A DNA stretch of 64,000 bases from contig NZ_QEWN01000009.1 in NCBI RefSeq assembly GCF_006124995.1, positions 1 to 64,000 of the forward strand, written 5' to 3'. Each line of letters starts with the position of its first letter. Within the stretch, counting starts at the first letter, position 1. The position numbers and the translations under genes were made by a program. A model generated the notes under the pieces. That model was not told the DNA's origin. It made no database searches and saw only the letters and a list, made by a program, of their open reading frames with translations. Positions 9,346 through 19,400 of the stretch are shown one piece after another. Source of the stretch: Vibrio sp. Hep-1b-8. GTDB lineage: Bacteria; Pseudomonadota; Gammaproteobacteria; Enterobacterales; Vibrionaceae.

Positions 9346-10557
9346 ATGTATCGAGACAAAACGGCAATATTGTTTATTTTTACAGCGTTCGTTTCAGGCT
9401 TGTGCGGTGCGTTCTTTTATCCGCTATCAAGCTTGTTTATCGTTGAGCAGTTAGGCGCATCCCCAATGATGCTGAGCATGTACATGGTGCTTGCGGTAGT
9501 AAGCTCTGTGATTGTCTCACAGTTGATTGCGACTCAGTCGGATAAAAACTGGCAGCGTAAAACGATTCTTATCGTCGCGTTATCTTGCTATCTGATCACT
9601 GTGCTGAGCTTTGTTTTTGTTCGTGATTATTGGCTGGCAGTCACTATAGCAACGGTGTTTGGTAGTGTTAGCGGTGCCTCATTTGGTCAGCTGTTTGCGA
9701 TGGGAAGAGAGTATGCGGACAAGAATGTCGAAGATAGTACGACGTTTCTGTCAACGATGCGTGCTGGTATCGCCATCGCTTGGGTATTTGGCCCTCCTGC
9801 TGCCTTTATGCTCAAAGCGAGCTTCGGTTTCAGCGCGGCGTTTATGGTCTCAGCATCGATCGTTTCCATTGCCATTCTGGTGATCACAACCTCATTGCCA
9901 TCTTGTGAAGTTACTGCGCCTTCTGGCGAATCATCGCAAGATAAACCATCCAGCCGAGGTGTTAACCAACTGGTTGCGCTCTATTGTGTTGCGATGGTAT
10001 TCGCCTTTGCGGCGAACAACCTCTATATCACGAGTATGCCGCTATATCTTTCTCAGGAGCTGAAAGTAGATGGAAACTGGCTTGGTTTTCTATTTGGTGC
10101 GGCGGCATTGTGTGAGATCCCAGTGATGCTATGGGCGGGACGTTTGGCGCAAAAGGTCGGTGCGATTAAGTTGATGATGCTGGGTGTGGCGACGGGAATT
10201 GTGTTCTATATGGTGATGTTAACAAGTCAAACCTTTGTCACTATGCTGGCGGCGCAAATTTTAAATGGCTTCTTTATCGGCGTATGTGCGACGCTCGGAA
10301 TGGTTGTATTGCAGGATATGATGCGTGATCGTTTGGGAACTGCTTCGACCTTGTTTTCAAGCATGTTGAGTATCAGTATGCTGCTGGCCAGTCTCTCTGT
10401 CGGCGTTGTGGGAGAGTTGTATAACTACTATTCGACCTTATATGTCTCATTTGCAGGTGTGATTGTCGCTGTGATTCTGTTGTGGTTGTTTACCTACAAA
10501 GTCCGTCAGCAACAAACCGTCTTACCAACAACGGTTCCATCGATTTCTAGTCACTAA
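9346..10557 (+). CDS. MFS transporter, sugar efflux (SetA/SetB-like)
   Basis: About 403 residues with twelve predicted membrane segments and a hydrophilic loop in the middle (around residues 188-208). The pattern of the first helices (FVSGLCGAFFYPLSSLFIVE) and the end of the N-terminal half resemble the Set family, which exports glucosides and lactose-like sugars with protons; the exact substrate is inferred. The ATG at 9346 follows AGGAG by nine bases; a TTG six bases earlier is less likely. It is divergent from the AraC regulator. Its 3' end overlaps by 11 bases the end of a convergent pseudogene. Confidence 0.8.
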   Translation: MYRDKTAILFIFTAFVSGLCGAFFYPLSSLFIVEQLGASPMMLSMYMVLAVVSSVIVSQLIATQSDKNWQRKTILIVALSCYLITVLSFVFVRDYWLAVTIATVFGSVSGASFGQLFAMGREYADKNVEDSTTFLSTMRAGIAIAWVFGPPAAFMLKASFGFSAAFMVSASIVSIAILVITTSLPSCEVTAPSGESSQDKPSSRGVNQLVALYCVAMVFAFAANNLYITSMPLYLSQELKVDGNWLGFLFGAAALCEIPVMLWAGRLAQKVGAIKLMMLGVATGIVFYMVMLTSQTFVTMLAAQILNGFFIGVCATLGMVVLQDMMRDRLGTASTLFSSMLSISMLLASLSVGVVGELYNYYSTLYVSFAGVIVAVILLWLFTYKVRQQQTVLPTTVPSISSH

Positions 10558-10746
10558 CCACGGTCAGTTTTGGCCAGCGATTCAACCAACCTTTTCTTGA
10601 TACTCGCTGGTCAAATACGGTTTTACATCGCTTGGGATTGTGAGTGAGTTTGAGCTCAAACAGCGACTGATAACCAAATGCCGCGCACACCGTAACGCTT
10701 CAACCCTGATAGGATCTTGTGTAATTAACTCAACAATTCTCTTCAT
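10547..10746 (-). pseudogene. Nucleotidyltransferase-like family (COG3575/DUF925) remnant, internally deleted
   Basis: Only the two ends of a protein of about 190 residues remain. The N-terminal piece, MKRIVELITQDPIRVEALRC, begins at 10746. The C-terminal piece lies in another frame, with SLFELKLTHNPKRCKTVFDQ followed by a GWLNRWPKL ending and a stop at 10547-10549. Both are typical of the family as I recall it. About 350-380 bases are missing, with a frame change at the join near 10660-10690. The function of the intact family is unproven. The family assignment is from memory of its conserved ends, so moderate confidence. Confidence 0.65.
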
Positions 10747-10774
10747 AAGTGTAAGGCACAATGGGTGATTGAAC

Positions 10775-12985
10775 TTAGGACTCGAGAGTATCACTTTTTG
10801 GTGCATTGAGCGGTAGCGTCAGTGTAAAACAACTGCCTTTTCCCGGTTCACTGCTCACTTGAATATTGCCGTTAAGTAGTCCGGTCACAAGGTTGTAGAC
10901 GATATTTAGCCCCAGACCTGACCCACCTTGACCCAAACGGGTAGTAAAGAAAGGGTCAAAGATTTTGCTTTGATGCTCAATCGCTATGCCATGGCCATTG
11001 TCGGTAACTGTGATAATGGCATTGTGACCTTCAGAATGGCAGCGAATGGTTATCATCCTATGCTCTTGATCTGAGAATGCATGAACCAAAGCGTTTGAGA
11101 GTAGGTTCATCAGAACCTGTGTCAGAGGACCGGGATAGCTGTACATTTTAATTGATTCTTCACATTCGGTTTCGAGCTGTATTTGTTGACGTGAAAGGCT
11201 TGGCAGCATAGTAACTTTTAGTTCATGAGCGATCTCTTGCAAATCAAACACGCGTCTTTGATAACTCGATTGGTCAACTGCCACTTGCTTGAAACTGGAA
11301 ATCAGTTCAGAAGCTCTGCGCAAGTTGCGCTCAATACTTTCGGATGACTCGGTACTTTTGCTGATATAGCTATCGAGTGCTGAACGTCTTAATCCCTGCT
11401 GAATGGATTCGACAAATTGTTGATTAAAATCTTTTAGGCTGCTGGCGACGATCATTGCATTGCCAATAGGAGTATTGAGTTCATGGGCGACACCAGCGAC
11501 CAGAGAACCAAGCCCTGAGAGTTTTTCTGAACGGACTAACTCTTCTTGAGTCGCCTTCAAGGTTTCCAGCGTATGCTCCAGTTCTATGGTTCGTTCATTC
11601 ACTCGACGTTCGAGATCTTGTGTTTGTTGCTCGATGGTTTCTAAGTAGCGGCGTCGATCCTGTTCCCTGTTTGCGGCGCGTTTAAACCAATTTTGCCAGC
11701 GAGAAGGTACATCTGGAATAACAGGGGTCTCTTGACTGGGCAAATCTTCAACGAATTGCGCTAAGCGCAGTGCTGGCTGACTAAAGTTCCAATGCTGGTA
11801 GAGTACGACGAACAACAAGAGCGCAGTAAAGGTTGAGGCGAGCATTAAGTTGGGTAACAGACTATCGAAGACATATTGGTTTATTTCGCTGTTGGTCAGT
11901 TCTAAAACGAGTCGCCAAGGAGTGTCGGGTAGTATGAAAGAGACCCAATAACCATCGGAGACGTTTTGCAACTCGCCATGGATCACTCGATGGGCTTCGC
12001 CAATGGACATCAACGTCAGAATTCCGTGTTGAGACTGACTCTCTGTTTTGTCTGTCAAGGCTCCATCACTGTCGCCAATTACTAAGCCTTTGTCATCGAC
12101 AATCACTAAACGACCTAGGTCGAGTGGTCGTTTAGTGAGAATTTTATCTAGGACGGAAAGAGTGATATCCGTACCGACAGCACCAATAAAGTCCTCTTTG
12201 TGATAAACAGGAGCCAGCAGTGAAACCATCATGCCTTTTCCCCCCGCATCCATATAGGGCGTTGTCCAAACTTTCTGCTTCGTCGGGTTTGATCTAGGGT
12301 TAATGAGTTTAAGTGGAAAGGTTCCTCCGGCCTGAAAGATGATATCCAGGGTGTCGTCCATATTGTTGGTTTCTGTCGCTGCCATAAGATCACGGTAGCT
12401 TAACCAAGGATAGAGGTAAGTGAGTACTTCATTGGCATCGTAATAATAACTCCACTGAAAATCACTGTATTGCTGATGGGTTGAAACGACTTCGCTGGTC
12501 ATTGTGAGCAATGCACTGACGTCGAAGGTGTAATCTCTAGGATTTGAGCGAACATAAAGTTGCCCCAATTTAAGTCTCACGTCTGGGGGCAAGTTTTCCC
12601 ACGGCGCGTTTTTAGGCGAGTCTTGAGTTATCTGCTTGAGGTACTCAAGAGCGCCATCTCGGGGGATAAGCTCGGGATACAAATAGGCGGTTTCCAGTGT
12701 TCCACGCATGCGGTCGATATGGTTAAGAGAAACAGAGAGTGTCTTGTTGAGAGACAACATTGACTCCATTCCTTTTTGCGTTTGTTGTGTGAGGAGCTGT
12801 GATTTGAGCTGGTTACTAAGATAAAACGTGTTGCCTAGAGTGAGCAGTACAATTAGAATCAGGCCACCGTAAATCATAGCGCGATAACGACGAATCAAGG
12901 CTGCGGATCGAGTGTGAACTCTGGCAATAGCATCGTCAGTTGATTGACCAGAGTTGGATGCTGGTGGGATGTCCGGATTATTCAT
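10775..12985 (-). CDS. Membrane sensor histidine kinase with periplasmic CACHE domain
   Basis: 736 residues from the ATG at 12983-12985. A membrane helix at about residues 37-57 is followed by a large periplasmic dCACHE sensor (with GAVGTDITLSVLDKIL), a second helix near residue 375-400 and a long coiled coil. Then come HisKA with the phospho-accepting histidine in VAGVAHELNTPIGN (about residue 505) and HATPase_c with N box LMNLLSNALVHAF, DNGHGI and GGSGLGL. There is no receiver domain. It lies 11 bases downstream of the REC-EAL response regulator gene, and the two should form a two-component pair. The ligand is unknown; CACHE domains usually bind small metabolites. Confidence 0.9.
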   Translation of the reverse strand: MNNPDIPPASNSGQSTDDAIARVHTRSAALIRRYRAMIYGGLILIVLLTLGNTFYLSNQLKSQLLTQQTQKGMESMLSLNKTLSVSLNHIDRMRGTLETAYLYPELIPRDGALEYLKQITQDSPKNAPWENLPPDVRLKLGQLYVRSNPRDYTFDVSALLTMTSEVVSTHQQYSDFQWSYYYDANEVLTYLYPWLSYRDLMAATETNNMDDTLDIIFQAGGTFPLKLINPRSNPTKQKVWTTPYMDAGGKGMMVSLLAPVYHKEDFIGAVGTDITLSVLDKILTKRPLDLGRLVIVDDKGLVIGDSDGALTDKTESQSQHGILTLMSIGEAHRVIHGELQNVSDGYWVSFILPDTPWRLVLELTNSEINQYVFDSLLPNLMLASTFTALLLFVVLYQHWNFSQPALRLAQFVEDLPSQETPVIPDVPSRWQNWFKRAANREQDRRRYLETIEQQTQDLERRVNERTIELEHTLETLKATQEELVRSEKLSGLGSLVAGVAHELNTPIGNAMIVASSLKDFNQQFVESIQQGLRRSALDSYISKSTESSESIERNLRRASELISSFKQVAVDQSSYQRRVFDLQEIAHELKVTMLPSLSRQQIQLETECEESIKMYSYPGPLTQVLMNLLSNALVHAFSDQEHRMITIRCHSEGHNAIITVTDNGHGIAIEHQSKIFDPFFTTRLGQGGSGLGLNIVYNLVTGLLNGNIQVSSEPGKGSCFTLTLPLNAPKSDTLES

Positions 12986-12996
12986 CGCTGGCTCAC

Positions 12997-15213
12997 TTAT
13001 TGTTTGTCGTCCGGTTGAGAGACGAAGGTTATCAACTGTTCCATTTCCATCGCTTTGGCAAACAACCATCCTTGCCCTTCTTCACAGTGAAATGCTTTCA
13101 GTTTGTCGTGTTGAAAAGAGGTCTCAATCCCTTCCGCTGTGATCTGCAAACCTAACGTTTGACCGAGGTTGACGATCATCTTCGCGATGCTGCAATCTTC
13201 TTCCATCGCATCGACAAATGAACGATCTATTTTCAGACGCGTTGCAGGTAATTTATGCAGAATACTGAGTGAAGAGAAACCTGTGCCAAAATCGTCTATT
13301 GCGATCTTACAACCCAACTCACGCACTTGATTAAGCACGTCGCACAATGCAGATAGGTTTTTAGCAGCAATGGTTTCCGTGATTTCTAACTCAATTTTCT
13401 GCGGTGCAATGGCATGCTGTTTGAGACTGGATTCGAGTAGATGGACGAACTCTGGCTCATCAAGTTGGGTTGGAGATATGTTGATCGCCATGGTTATCTG
13501 AGTGCCGACACTATTGAGCAGTTGGTTAAACTGTTGGCAGGCTCGTTCGATAACAAACGCGCCAATATTCACCATCATCCCAGACTGTTCTGCGAGGGGA
13601 ATAAACTGATCCGGTGGAACAAGATCACCATGTTTATTGCGCCAGCGAAGCAAGGCCTCGATGCCAGTTAACTCGAGTGTGTTGAGGTTGTACTTTGGCT
13701 GATACATCAGAAAAAGGGCATTCTCTTCCAGTGCCTGTTTAAGTTCGATAAGAAGTTGCATCCTGTCGCGAGCATTTTGCCCCATGTTCTGTGAAAAGGT
13801 CATGGCAGCACCGCGATGATGCATTTTGGCCTGTTTCAGCGCGACTTGGGCATCTTTGTAACGTTCGGAGAGTTGTTCGCCTTGGCAGAGTTCAACCAGC
13901 CCGATGCTTGCCATGACCTTGAAAGGTTGGTCATCAACCGTGAAGTTACATTGGAAAACGTTGCTGATGGTCAAGTCGGTGACCTCTTTTTGCGAACCAA
14001 TGATGGCGAATACATCACTGCCAACTCTTGATAGAAAACAGTTTGGAAAAGCGTGGCTAAGTCGTTCGGAAACTGCGATGAGTAGATCATCTCCTAGTTT
14101 GTGACCGAAACTGTCGTTGAAAACGGAAAAGTCATCAATGTCAATCAGAGCCATGACTTGTGAATGCTCCGATTGAGAGGAGGAAAGTTGATACTGCAAT
14201 AGGCTGTTTAGGTTGGGTATGTTGAGCAGAGGATCGGTGAATGCTTGCTGCTCAAGACGGTTATAAAGCAAGACATTGTCAAAACCAACCGACAGATTCG
14301 CGCACAACACTTCGAGAAGATGCTGATCCACACTTTCTAAAGGGCGATTCACATCCACATAAGCGGCCAATTTTCTGCCATGTTCTGTGGAAAAATAGAG
14401 AGTTAGCCCATCTTCAAGTTGATTTTCACGTTTTTCAAGGCAAGTTAGGATTCGGTCGCGGATGTTGTGTGAGTCCAGTTGCTCTATTGGAGACTGAACA
14501 TACGGTTGGTAGCGGCCAGCTGCTGCGATGATCTGCGCGGAAGATGAAGCGCAATCCGATAGACTTTCCTGAACGCAAATTAAGCCATCGGGTTCTATCT
14601 GAATGATGGCACTGATCTGTTTTACTGCCCCCTCTGCAAACATACGCATGCCATGATAGTGGGCGAGTTCAGTGCTCGCTTTGACCACCTTCTCTAAGCC
14701 TTGGCGCATGGTATGTTGATTACAAATCTGTTGATAGGCTCTGATGGCGCTGGTCAGAATGGTAAAGAGGCGGATTCGAGTCAGTTCAGGCTTGGTGCGA
14801 TAGTCGTTGATGTCATAACGCTGAATGGTCTCCATTTCAGGAGCATAGCCTGGTTGACCTGTACGAAGAATGATCCTTAACGCGCTTAAATGCAGTTTTT
14901 CTCTAATTGTTTCGACCAACTCAAGCCCTGCGCGGTCGGTTTCCATGACGACATCAAGCAGTATCACACCGATATCCGTTTCATGACTCAGTACCTGTTC
15001 TGCTTCCGCAGCGGAATAGGCATGAAGGAACTCGATTGGGCGGTTTTCGATGATGATGTCTTTTAAGGATAACGTCGTCGCATGATGGAGATCTGGATCA
15101 TCGTCAACGATCAGTACTCGCCAAGTTAGTTTCGGAGACGTTGTGTCAAGCGTATCTGGCTCATCTTCAATAATGACCAGCAAATCATCGTTTGAGTTTT
15201 GTTCCTCGTCCAT
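12997..15213 (-). CDS. Response regulator with REC, DUF3369, degenerate GGDEF and EAL domains
   Basis: 738 residues. The REC domain begins VLIVDDDPDLHHATTLSL, with phosphoacceptor D in VILLDVVME and the K in RTKPEL. DUF3369 follows at about 165-310. The GGDEF domain has RVGSDVF where GGDEF belongs, so it should not make c-di-GMP. The EAL domain keeps EALLRW, NISPTQL, EITET, DDFGTGFSSL and AEGIET, so phosphodiesterase activity is likely. It should therefore lower c-di-GMP in response to the neighbouring CACHE kinase. The ATG at 15211-15213 has GAGGG a few bases upstream and was preferred to the ATG at 15240. The two genes form an operon, with the regulator first. Confidence 0.9.
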   Translation of the reverse strand: MDEEQNSNDDLLVIIEDEPDTLDTTSPKLTWRVLIVDDDPDLHHATTLSLKDIIIENRPIEFLHAYSAAEAEQVLSHETDIGVILLDVVMETDRAGLELVETIREKLHLSALRIILRTGQPGYAPEMETIQRYDINDYRTKPELTRIRLFTILTSAIRAYQQICNQHTMRQGLEKVVKASTELAHYHGMRMFAEGAVKQISAIIQIEPDGLICVQESLSDCASSSAQIIAAAGRYQPYVQSPIEQLDSHNIRDRILTCLEKRENQLEDGLTLYFSTEHGRKLAAYVDVNRPLESVDQHLLEVLCANLSVGFDNVLLYNRLEQQAFTDPLLNIPNLNSLLQYQLSSSQSEHSQVMALIDIDDFSVFNDSFGHKLGDDLLIAVSERLSHAFPNCFLSRVGSDVFAIIGSQKEVTDLTISNVFQCNFTVDDQPFKVMASIGLVELCQGEQLSERYKDAQVALKQAKMHHRGAAMTFSQNMGQNARDRMQLLIELKQALEENALFLMYQPKYNLNTLELTGIEALLRWRNKHGDLVPPDQFIPLAEQSGMMVNIGAFVIERACQQFNQLLNSVGTQITMAINISPTQLDEPEFVHLLESSLKQHAIAPQKIELEITETIAAKNLSALCDVLNQVRELGCKIAIDDFGTGFSSLSILHKLPATRLKIDRSFVDAMEEDCSIAKMIVNLGQTLGLQITAEGIETSFQHDKLKAFHCEEGQGWLFAKAMEMEQLITFVSQPDDKQ

Positions 15214-15337
15214 TCGACCCTCTATCCTTTGAGATATCACTAAGATAAAAGTTTAGTCCTAGAAGTATAGAGATGCGAAATATGACTGATTTTAGAAAAG
15301 ATAGCGGCTGAGGGTTTTGGCGATAAGACTTTTGTAA

Positions 15338-15362
15338 GCCAAGCCCAAACGATGGGCTTGGC
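15338..15362 (-). terminator. Hairpin after ribB, probable terminator
   Basis: Perfect ten-base stem GCCAAGCCCA / TGGGCTTGGC with a five-base loop, ten bases beyond the ribB stop. The T tract is poor, so termination strength is uncertain. Confidence 0.6.
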
Positions 15363-15371
15363 AATCAGATT

Positions 15372-16028
15372 TTATGCAAGCTTTAGGTCGAACTGTTGGC
15401 GGTACATCACCATATCTTCGATGGTCAGAACAGGCATATCATGCAGTTTACCAAAGGCAACGATCTCGGCTGTTTTGGCCATTGTTCCATCAGGATTGGT
15501 GACTTCGCAAAGCACACCAGCAGGCTGGAGCCCTGCCATTTGCATCAAGTTGATAGTACCTTCTGTGTGTCCACGACGGACCAAAACGCCACCTTTGCGT
15601 GCACGAAGAGGGAACACATGGCCTGGACGTGCCAAATCCGATGGTTTTGCCAGAGGGTTTGCAGCCGTTTTAATCGTCGTTACGCGATCTTGAGCAGAAA
15701 CGCCAGTGGTGACACCGACTTTTGCTTCGATTGAAACCGTGAAGGCGGTTTGGTTGGCACTGTTGTTATTGCTGACCATTGGGGTTAGCTCTAAACGATC
15801 CGCTTGCTCTTCTGGCAGGCAAAGACAGACAATCCCGCTACACTCGCGAATCATCAATGCCATTTGTGCAGTGGTAAGCGATTCGACGGAATAGATAATA
15901 TCGCCTTCATTTTCACGGTCTTCATCGTCAAGCAGCAGTACACCTCGGCCTTGTTTGAGGGCAATGAGTGCTTGTTCAACGCGTGTGATTGGGTCGCCGA
16001 ATTCGGCTAGTAGTGATGACTGATTCAT
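15372..16028 (-). CDS. ribB: 3,4-dihydroxy-2-butanone 4-phosphate synthase
   Basis: 218 residues, full family length. The enzyme converts ribulose 5-phosphate to the four-carbon precursor of riboflavin plus formate, using Mg2+. Visible motifs are the acidic loop [22 protein letters not shown], and [12 protein letters not shown] with the conserved HTE, plus the closing EIV-F. It has no GTP cyclohydrolase II domain, so it is the E. coli RibB type rather than the fused RibBA. GGAG lies upstream of the ATG. An FMN riboswitch sits at 16141-16288 and controls it by feedback. It appears monocistronic. Confidence 0.97.
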   Translation of the reverse strand: MNQSSLLAEFGDPITRVEQALIALKQGRGVLLLDDEDRENEGDIIYSVESLTTAQMALMIRECSGIVCLCLPEEQADRLELTPMVSNNNSANQTAFTVSIEAKVGVTTGVSAQDRVTTIKTAANPLAKPSDLARPGHVFPLRARKGGVLVRRGHTEGTINLMQMAGLQPAGVLCEVTNPDGTMAKTAEIVAFGKLHDMPVLTIEDMVMYRQQFDLKLA

Positions 16029-16140
16029 GGTTAACTCCTAAATATCACCAGAATCAGGGCATGCATGAGTACTGCGACATGAAAAGTCACAGCCAAAACG
16101 AAATGCACCACAGCAGCAAGGGCTAGCGTGGTGTGTTTTC

Positions 16141-16288
16141 ATTCTCTCTCATCCGGACTATAACCGTCGGCTCTGGGTTTTCACCAGATCTGCTGACCTC
16201 GACGTATCGAGCGCTCGCGGGCTCACCCCAATGTCAAAATTGGCTAGGGGAATACCGCCGGTGGGGAATTTCGCCCCGCCCTGAGAAT
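16141..16288 (-). promoter_or_regulatory. FMN riboswitch (RFN element) controlling ribB
   Basis: The minus-strand RNA contains the hallmark blocks of the RFN aptamer in order: the closing stem at the 16288 end, GGGCGGGGCGAAATTCCCC, ACCGGCGGTA, a CCCGCGAGCGC region, GTCAGCAGATCTGGTGA, then AGCCGACGGTTATAGTCCGG and the return strand GATGAGAGAGAAT. The expression platform between it and ribB (16029-16140) includes a CACCAC/GTGGTG stem; whether control is by termination or by hiding the ribosome-binding site cannot be settled by eye. Confidence 0.97.
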
Positions 16289-16370
16289 AAATTAAACGTT
16301 TGCTAATATAGCGAGGGGATTGTATCGATTCTGATAGGAAAATCAATACAGTAGCTCAAGGGGCAAGAAT

Positions 16371-16402
16371 AATAAAGCCAACGAGGATTCGTTGGCTTTA
16401 TT
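16371..16402 (-). terminator. Rho-independent terminator after the formate dehydrogenase gene
   Basis: Perfect 14-base stem AATAAAGCCAACGA / TCGTTGGCTTTATT with a four-base loop, lying 15 bases beyond the stop codon. Confidence 0.85.
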
Positions 16403-16416
16403 CTCTTTATCAACCT

Positions 16417-19400
16417 TTAAACGGCGGCCTCAAAAGGCAGGGGTTCCACTTTCACTGCCGCGACTTTGAATTCTGGTATCTTGGCATGGGGGTCGGTTGC
16501 TGTGGTCGTAAGTCTATTGACTGGCGACTCAACAAAATGGAAAGGAATAAAGATAACGCCTTTTTGGATACGTTTTGTCACGAATGCATCTATCTCAATC
16601 TCTCCTCGACGGGTCGAGACTTTAAGTCGCTGACCGTTAGAAATACCTAATGCTTCTGCATCCTGAACACTGATCATGGCACGTGGCCCCGCGAGATTAT
16701 CTAACCCTTTGGTTTTACGCGTCATGGTACCGGTATGGAACTGTTCTAGAACACGTCCCGTGGTAAGCACCAATGGAAACTCCTCGTCAGGCAATTCTGC
16801 CGCATAGCGGAATGGTACGCCTACCATCTGACCTTTGCCGCGAGTGAACTGTGTCTGATGCATAATGCGAGTACCATTCGGATTGTTTTTGTTGCTCGGC
16901 CATTGAACGCCTTCAGGGGTAATCGCATCCCAGCGCAGTCCGGCATATTGAGGGGTAACACGTGCAATCTCGGCGGTAATGTCAGAGACGTGTTGATAGT
17001 GCCAGTCACTTCCCATCGCGTTAGCAATTTGTTGGATGATCCACCAATCCTCTTTGGCTTCTCCTGGTGCTTTGACGGCAGCATTGATACGCTGTACGCG
17101 ACGTTCAGTGTTGGTAAAGTGGCCTGATTTTTCCGCAAATGAGCATGAAGGTAGAACCACATCCGCGTAGTGAGCGGTTTCTGTTAAGAAGATGTCTTGA
17201 ACAACCAAGAAATCCAGTGCCTCCAAACCTTCGATAACATGCGCTTGATTTGGGTCACTAAGGACAGGGTTTTCCCCCATGATATAGAGACCTCGAACCG
17301 TACGCTGGCATGCACCATCAATGATTTCAGTGAGAGTTAACCCCGGTTCAGAAGGTAGATGAGTTGCATTCCATTCGATCGAGAATTTCTGACGAATCAT
17401 TGGGTTGTAGACTTTCTGATACCCTGGGTAGCTGTTGGGCAGCGCGCCCATGTCACAGGCTCCTTGTACGTTAGACTGACCACGGAGTGGGTTAATACCG
17501 CCGCCTTCAATACCGATGTTGCCGCACAGTAGCTGCAAGTTGGCGATAGAGCGAACGTTGTCATGGCCTGTGGTGTGTTGTGTAATCCCCATCGAGTAGT
17601 AAACAGCGGTTCGTTTGGCTGTTCCTATCATTCTCGCCATAGCAAAAATGTCTTCACCGCTGACGCCTGTCACTAGCTCAACTTTATCCAGAGCATAAGC
17701 AGGTGACATCACTTCTTGAAGCAAGGTATCAAAGCCATCAACACGCTCTTCTATATACTCTTGGTCGTACCAACCATTTTTGATGATTTGCTGCATGATG
17801 CCGTTAAGCAGCATGACATCTGTCCCTGGGCGATGCGCGAGATAGAGCTGAGCATGATCGGCCATATCGATACGTTTGGGATCGGCAACGATCAGACGAG
17901 CACCGTGGTGGCGGATAGCTTGCTTGATATGGGAAGCGATAATCGGATGAGCAGAGGTGGTGTCTGAACCGATAATAAAAATAACATCCGAGTGTTTGAT
18001 ACTCGGAATGTCGTTGGTCATCGCGCCACTACCGAGCGAGGCTTCTAGCCCGGTGACACTCGACGCATGGCAGAGACGAGCACAGTGATCAACGTTGTTT
18101 GTCCCTAGTTCGCGACGAATAAATTTCTGGAAGGCATAGTTGTCTTCGTTGGTGGTTTTGGCTGATGAGAATCCTGCCAGTGCATTGCCACCAAAATCTT
18201 GCTTGAGAGCGGTAAATTTACTGGCAATCAGAGTAATAGCTTCATCCCAACTTGCGGGTTGTAACCATCCGTCTTTACGGATAAGTGGCGTCGTTAAGCG
18301 AGCTTGATCACCGATGAAATCGAAACCAAAACGTCCTTTGACACAGAGCATGCCTTGGTTCACTGGAGAATTGGCACCGGTTATGCGGCGAATTCGGTTG
18401 GCTTTCTCGTCAACATGCATGGTTAACTTGCACCCCACACCACAGTAGGTACAAATGGTGTCGACATGTTTGAGCGACTCTTCGCGACCCTGTGAGCGAT
18501 CTCGACTGTCAACCATAGCGCCCGTCGGACAGGCCTGAATACAAGCACCACATTGAACGCAGTTCGAGTCCCCCATCAAGATTCGACCATGGCGGCTGGA
18601 ACCGAAGTGCGGTCTGTCATCTGGTCTCAGTGCGGGACGACCATTTTGGTCGTGAACAAAGTTGAGAATGCCATGCACCGCTTGTTCACTGCATGCCTGA
18701 ATACATTGACCACAACTGATACATCGGTTGGCATCAAACTCGATAAACTCTGAACTACGATCAACTGTAAACTTATGTCGTGTGTCTTTGTGACGGAGAT
18801 TGAGCCAGTCTTGGTGTGTTTTTACTTCAACTGGCAACGAAAAGTTCTGTTGCGCACCATATTCGGTTGAGTAATCCCGCAAATCACAACTGGTATTGGC
18901 TTGGCAGCCGCACTCTAGGCAACGAGCCGCCTCTTTCATTGCTTCATCATTGTCAAAACCGAGTTCGACCTCATCAAAGCTTTGCTCACGTTGAGCGGGT
19001 GTCAGCTCGGGCATAATGCTGCGCGCGACTTTCTGCAAGTTTTCAAAGTGGAGAGGATCGACCTGAGCGAGCTTTTCTTCTTTGCGTGAGTTAAAGGCAG
19101 GTTTTGGCATGTCAGCCATATCACCATTGAGAAATAGGTCGATGGCTTTGGCTGCTATTCGACCGTCACCAACCGCTTCAACCGCGGTTGCAGGCCCACG
19201 CCGAAAATCACCTATGCTAAAGATATTGCCCGTGCCAGTGTGCATGGTTTGGTCGTCAGACTGAGAAGTATTCCAGCGCGTTAGTGGGATTGAAAGTGAA
19301 TCGTCGTCGAGGAAACTTAAGTCCGGTTTTTGCGATACAGCGGCGATTACGGTGTCAAATTCTTGGGTGAAAAACTCTCCTGTCGCCTCTGGTCTCCGGC

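Noticed and set aside
10582..10806. 74-codon minus-strand ORF taken as an intact small protein
   Set aside because: Its two halves match the ends of a longer family in two frames, so I report a pseudogene.
13816..14531. Several plus-strand ORFs antisense to the REC-EAL gene
   Set aside because: Shadows created by the GC skew of a long real coding region; no independent signals.
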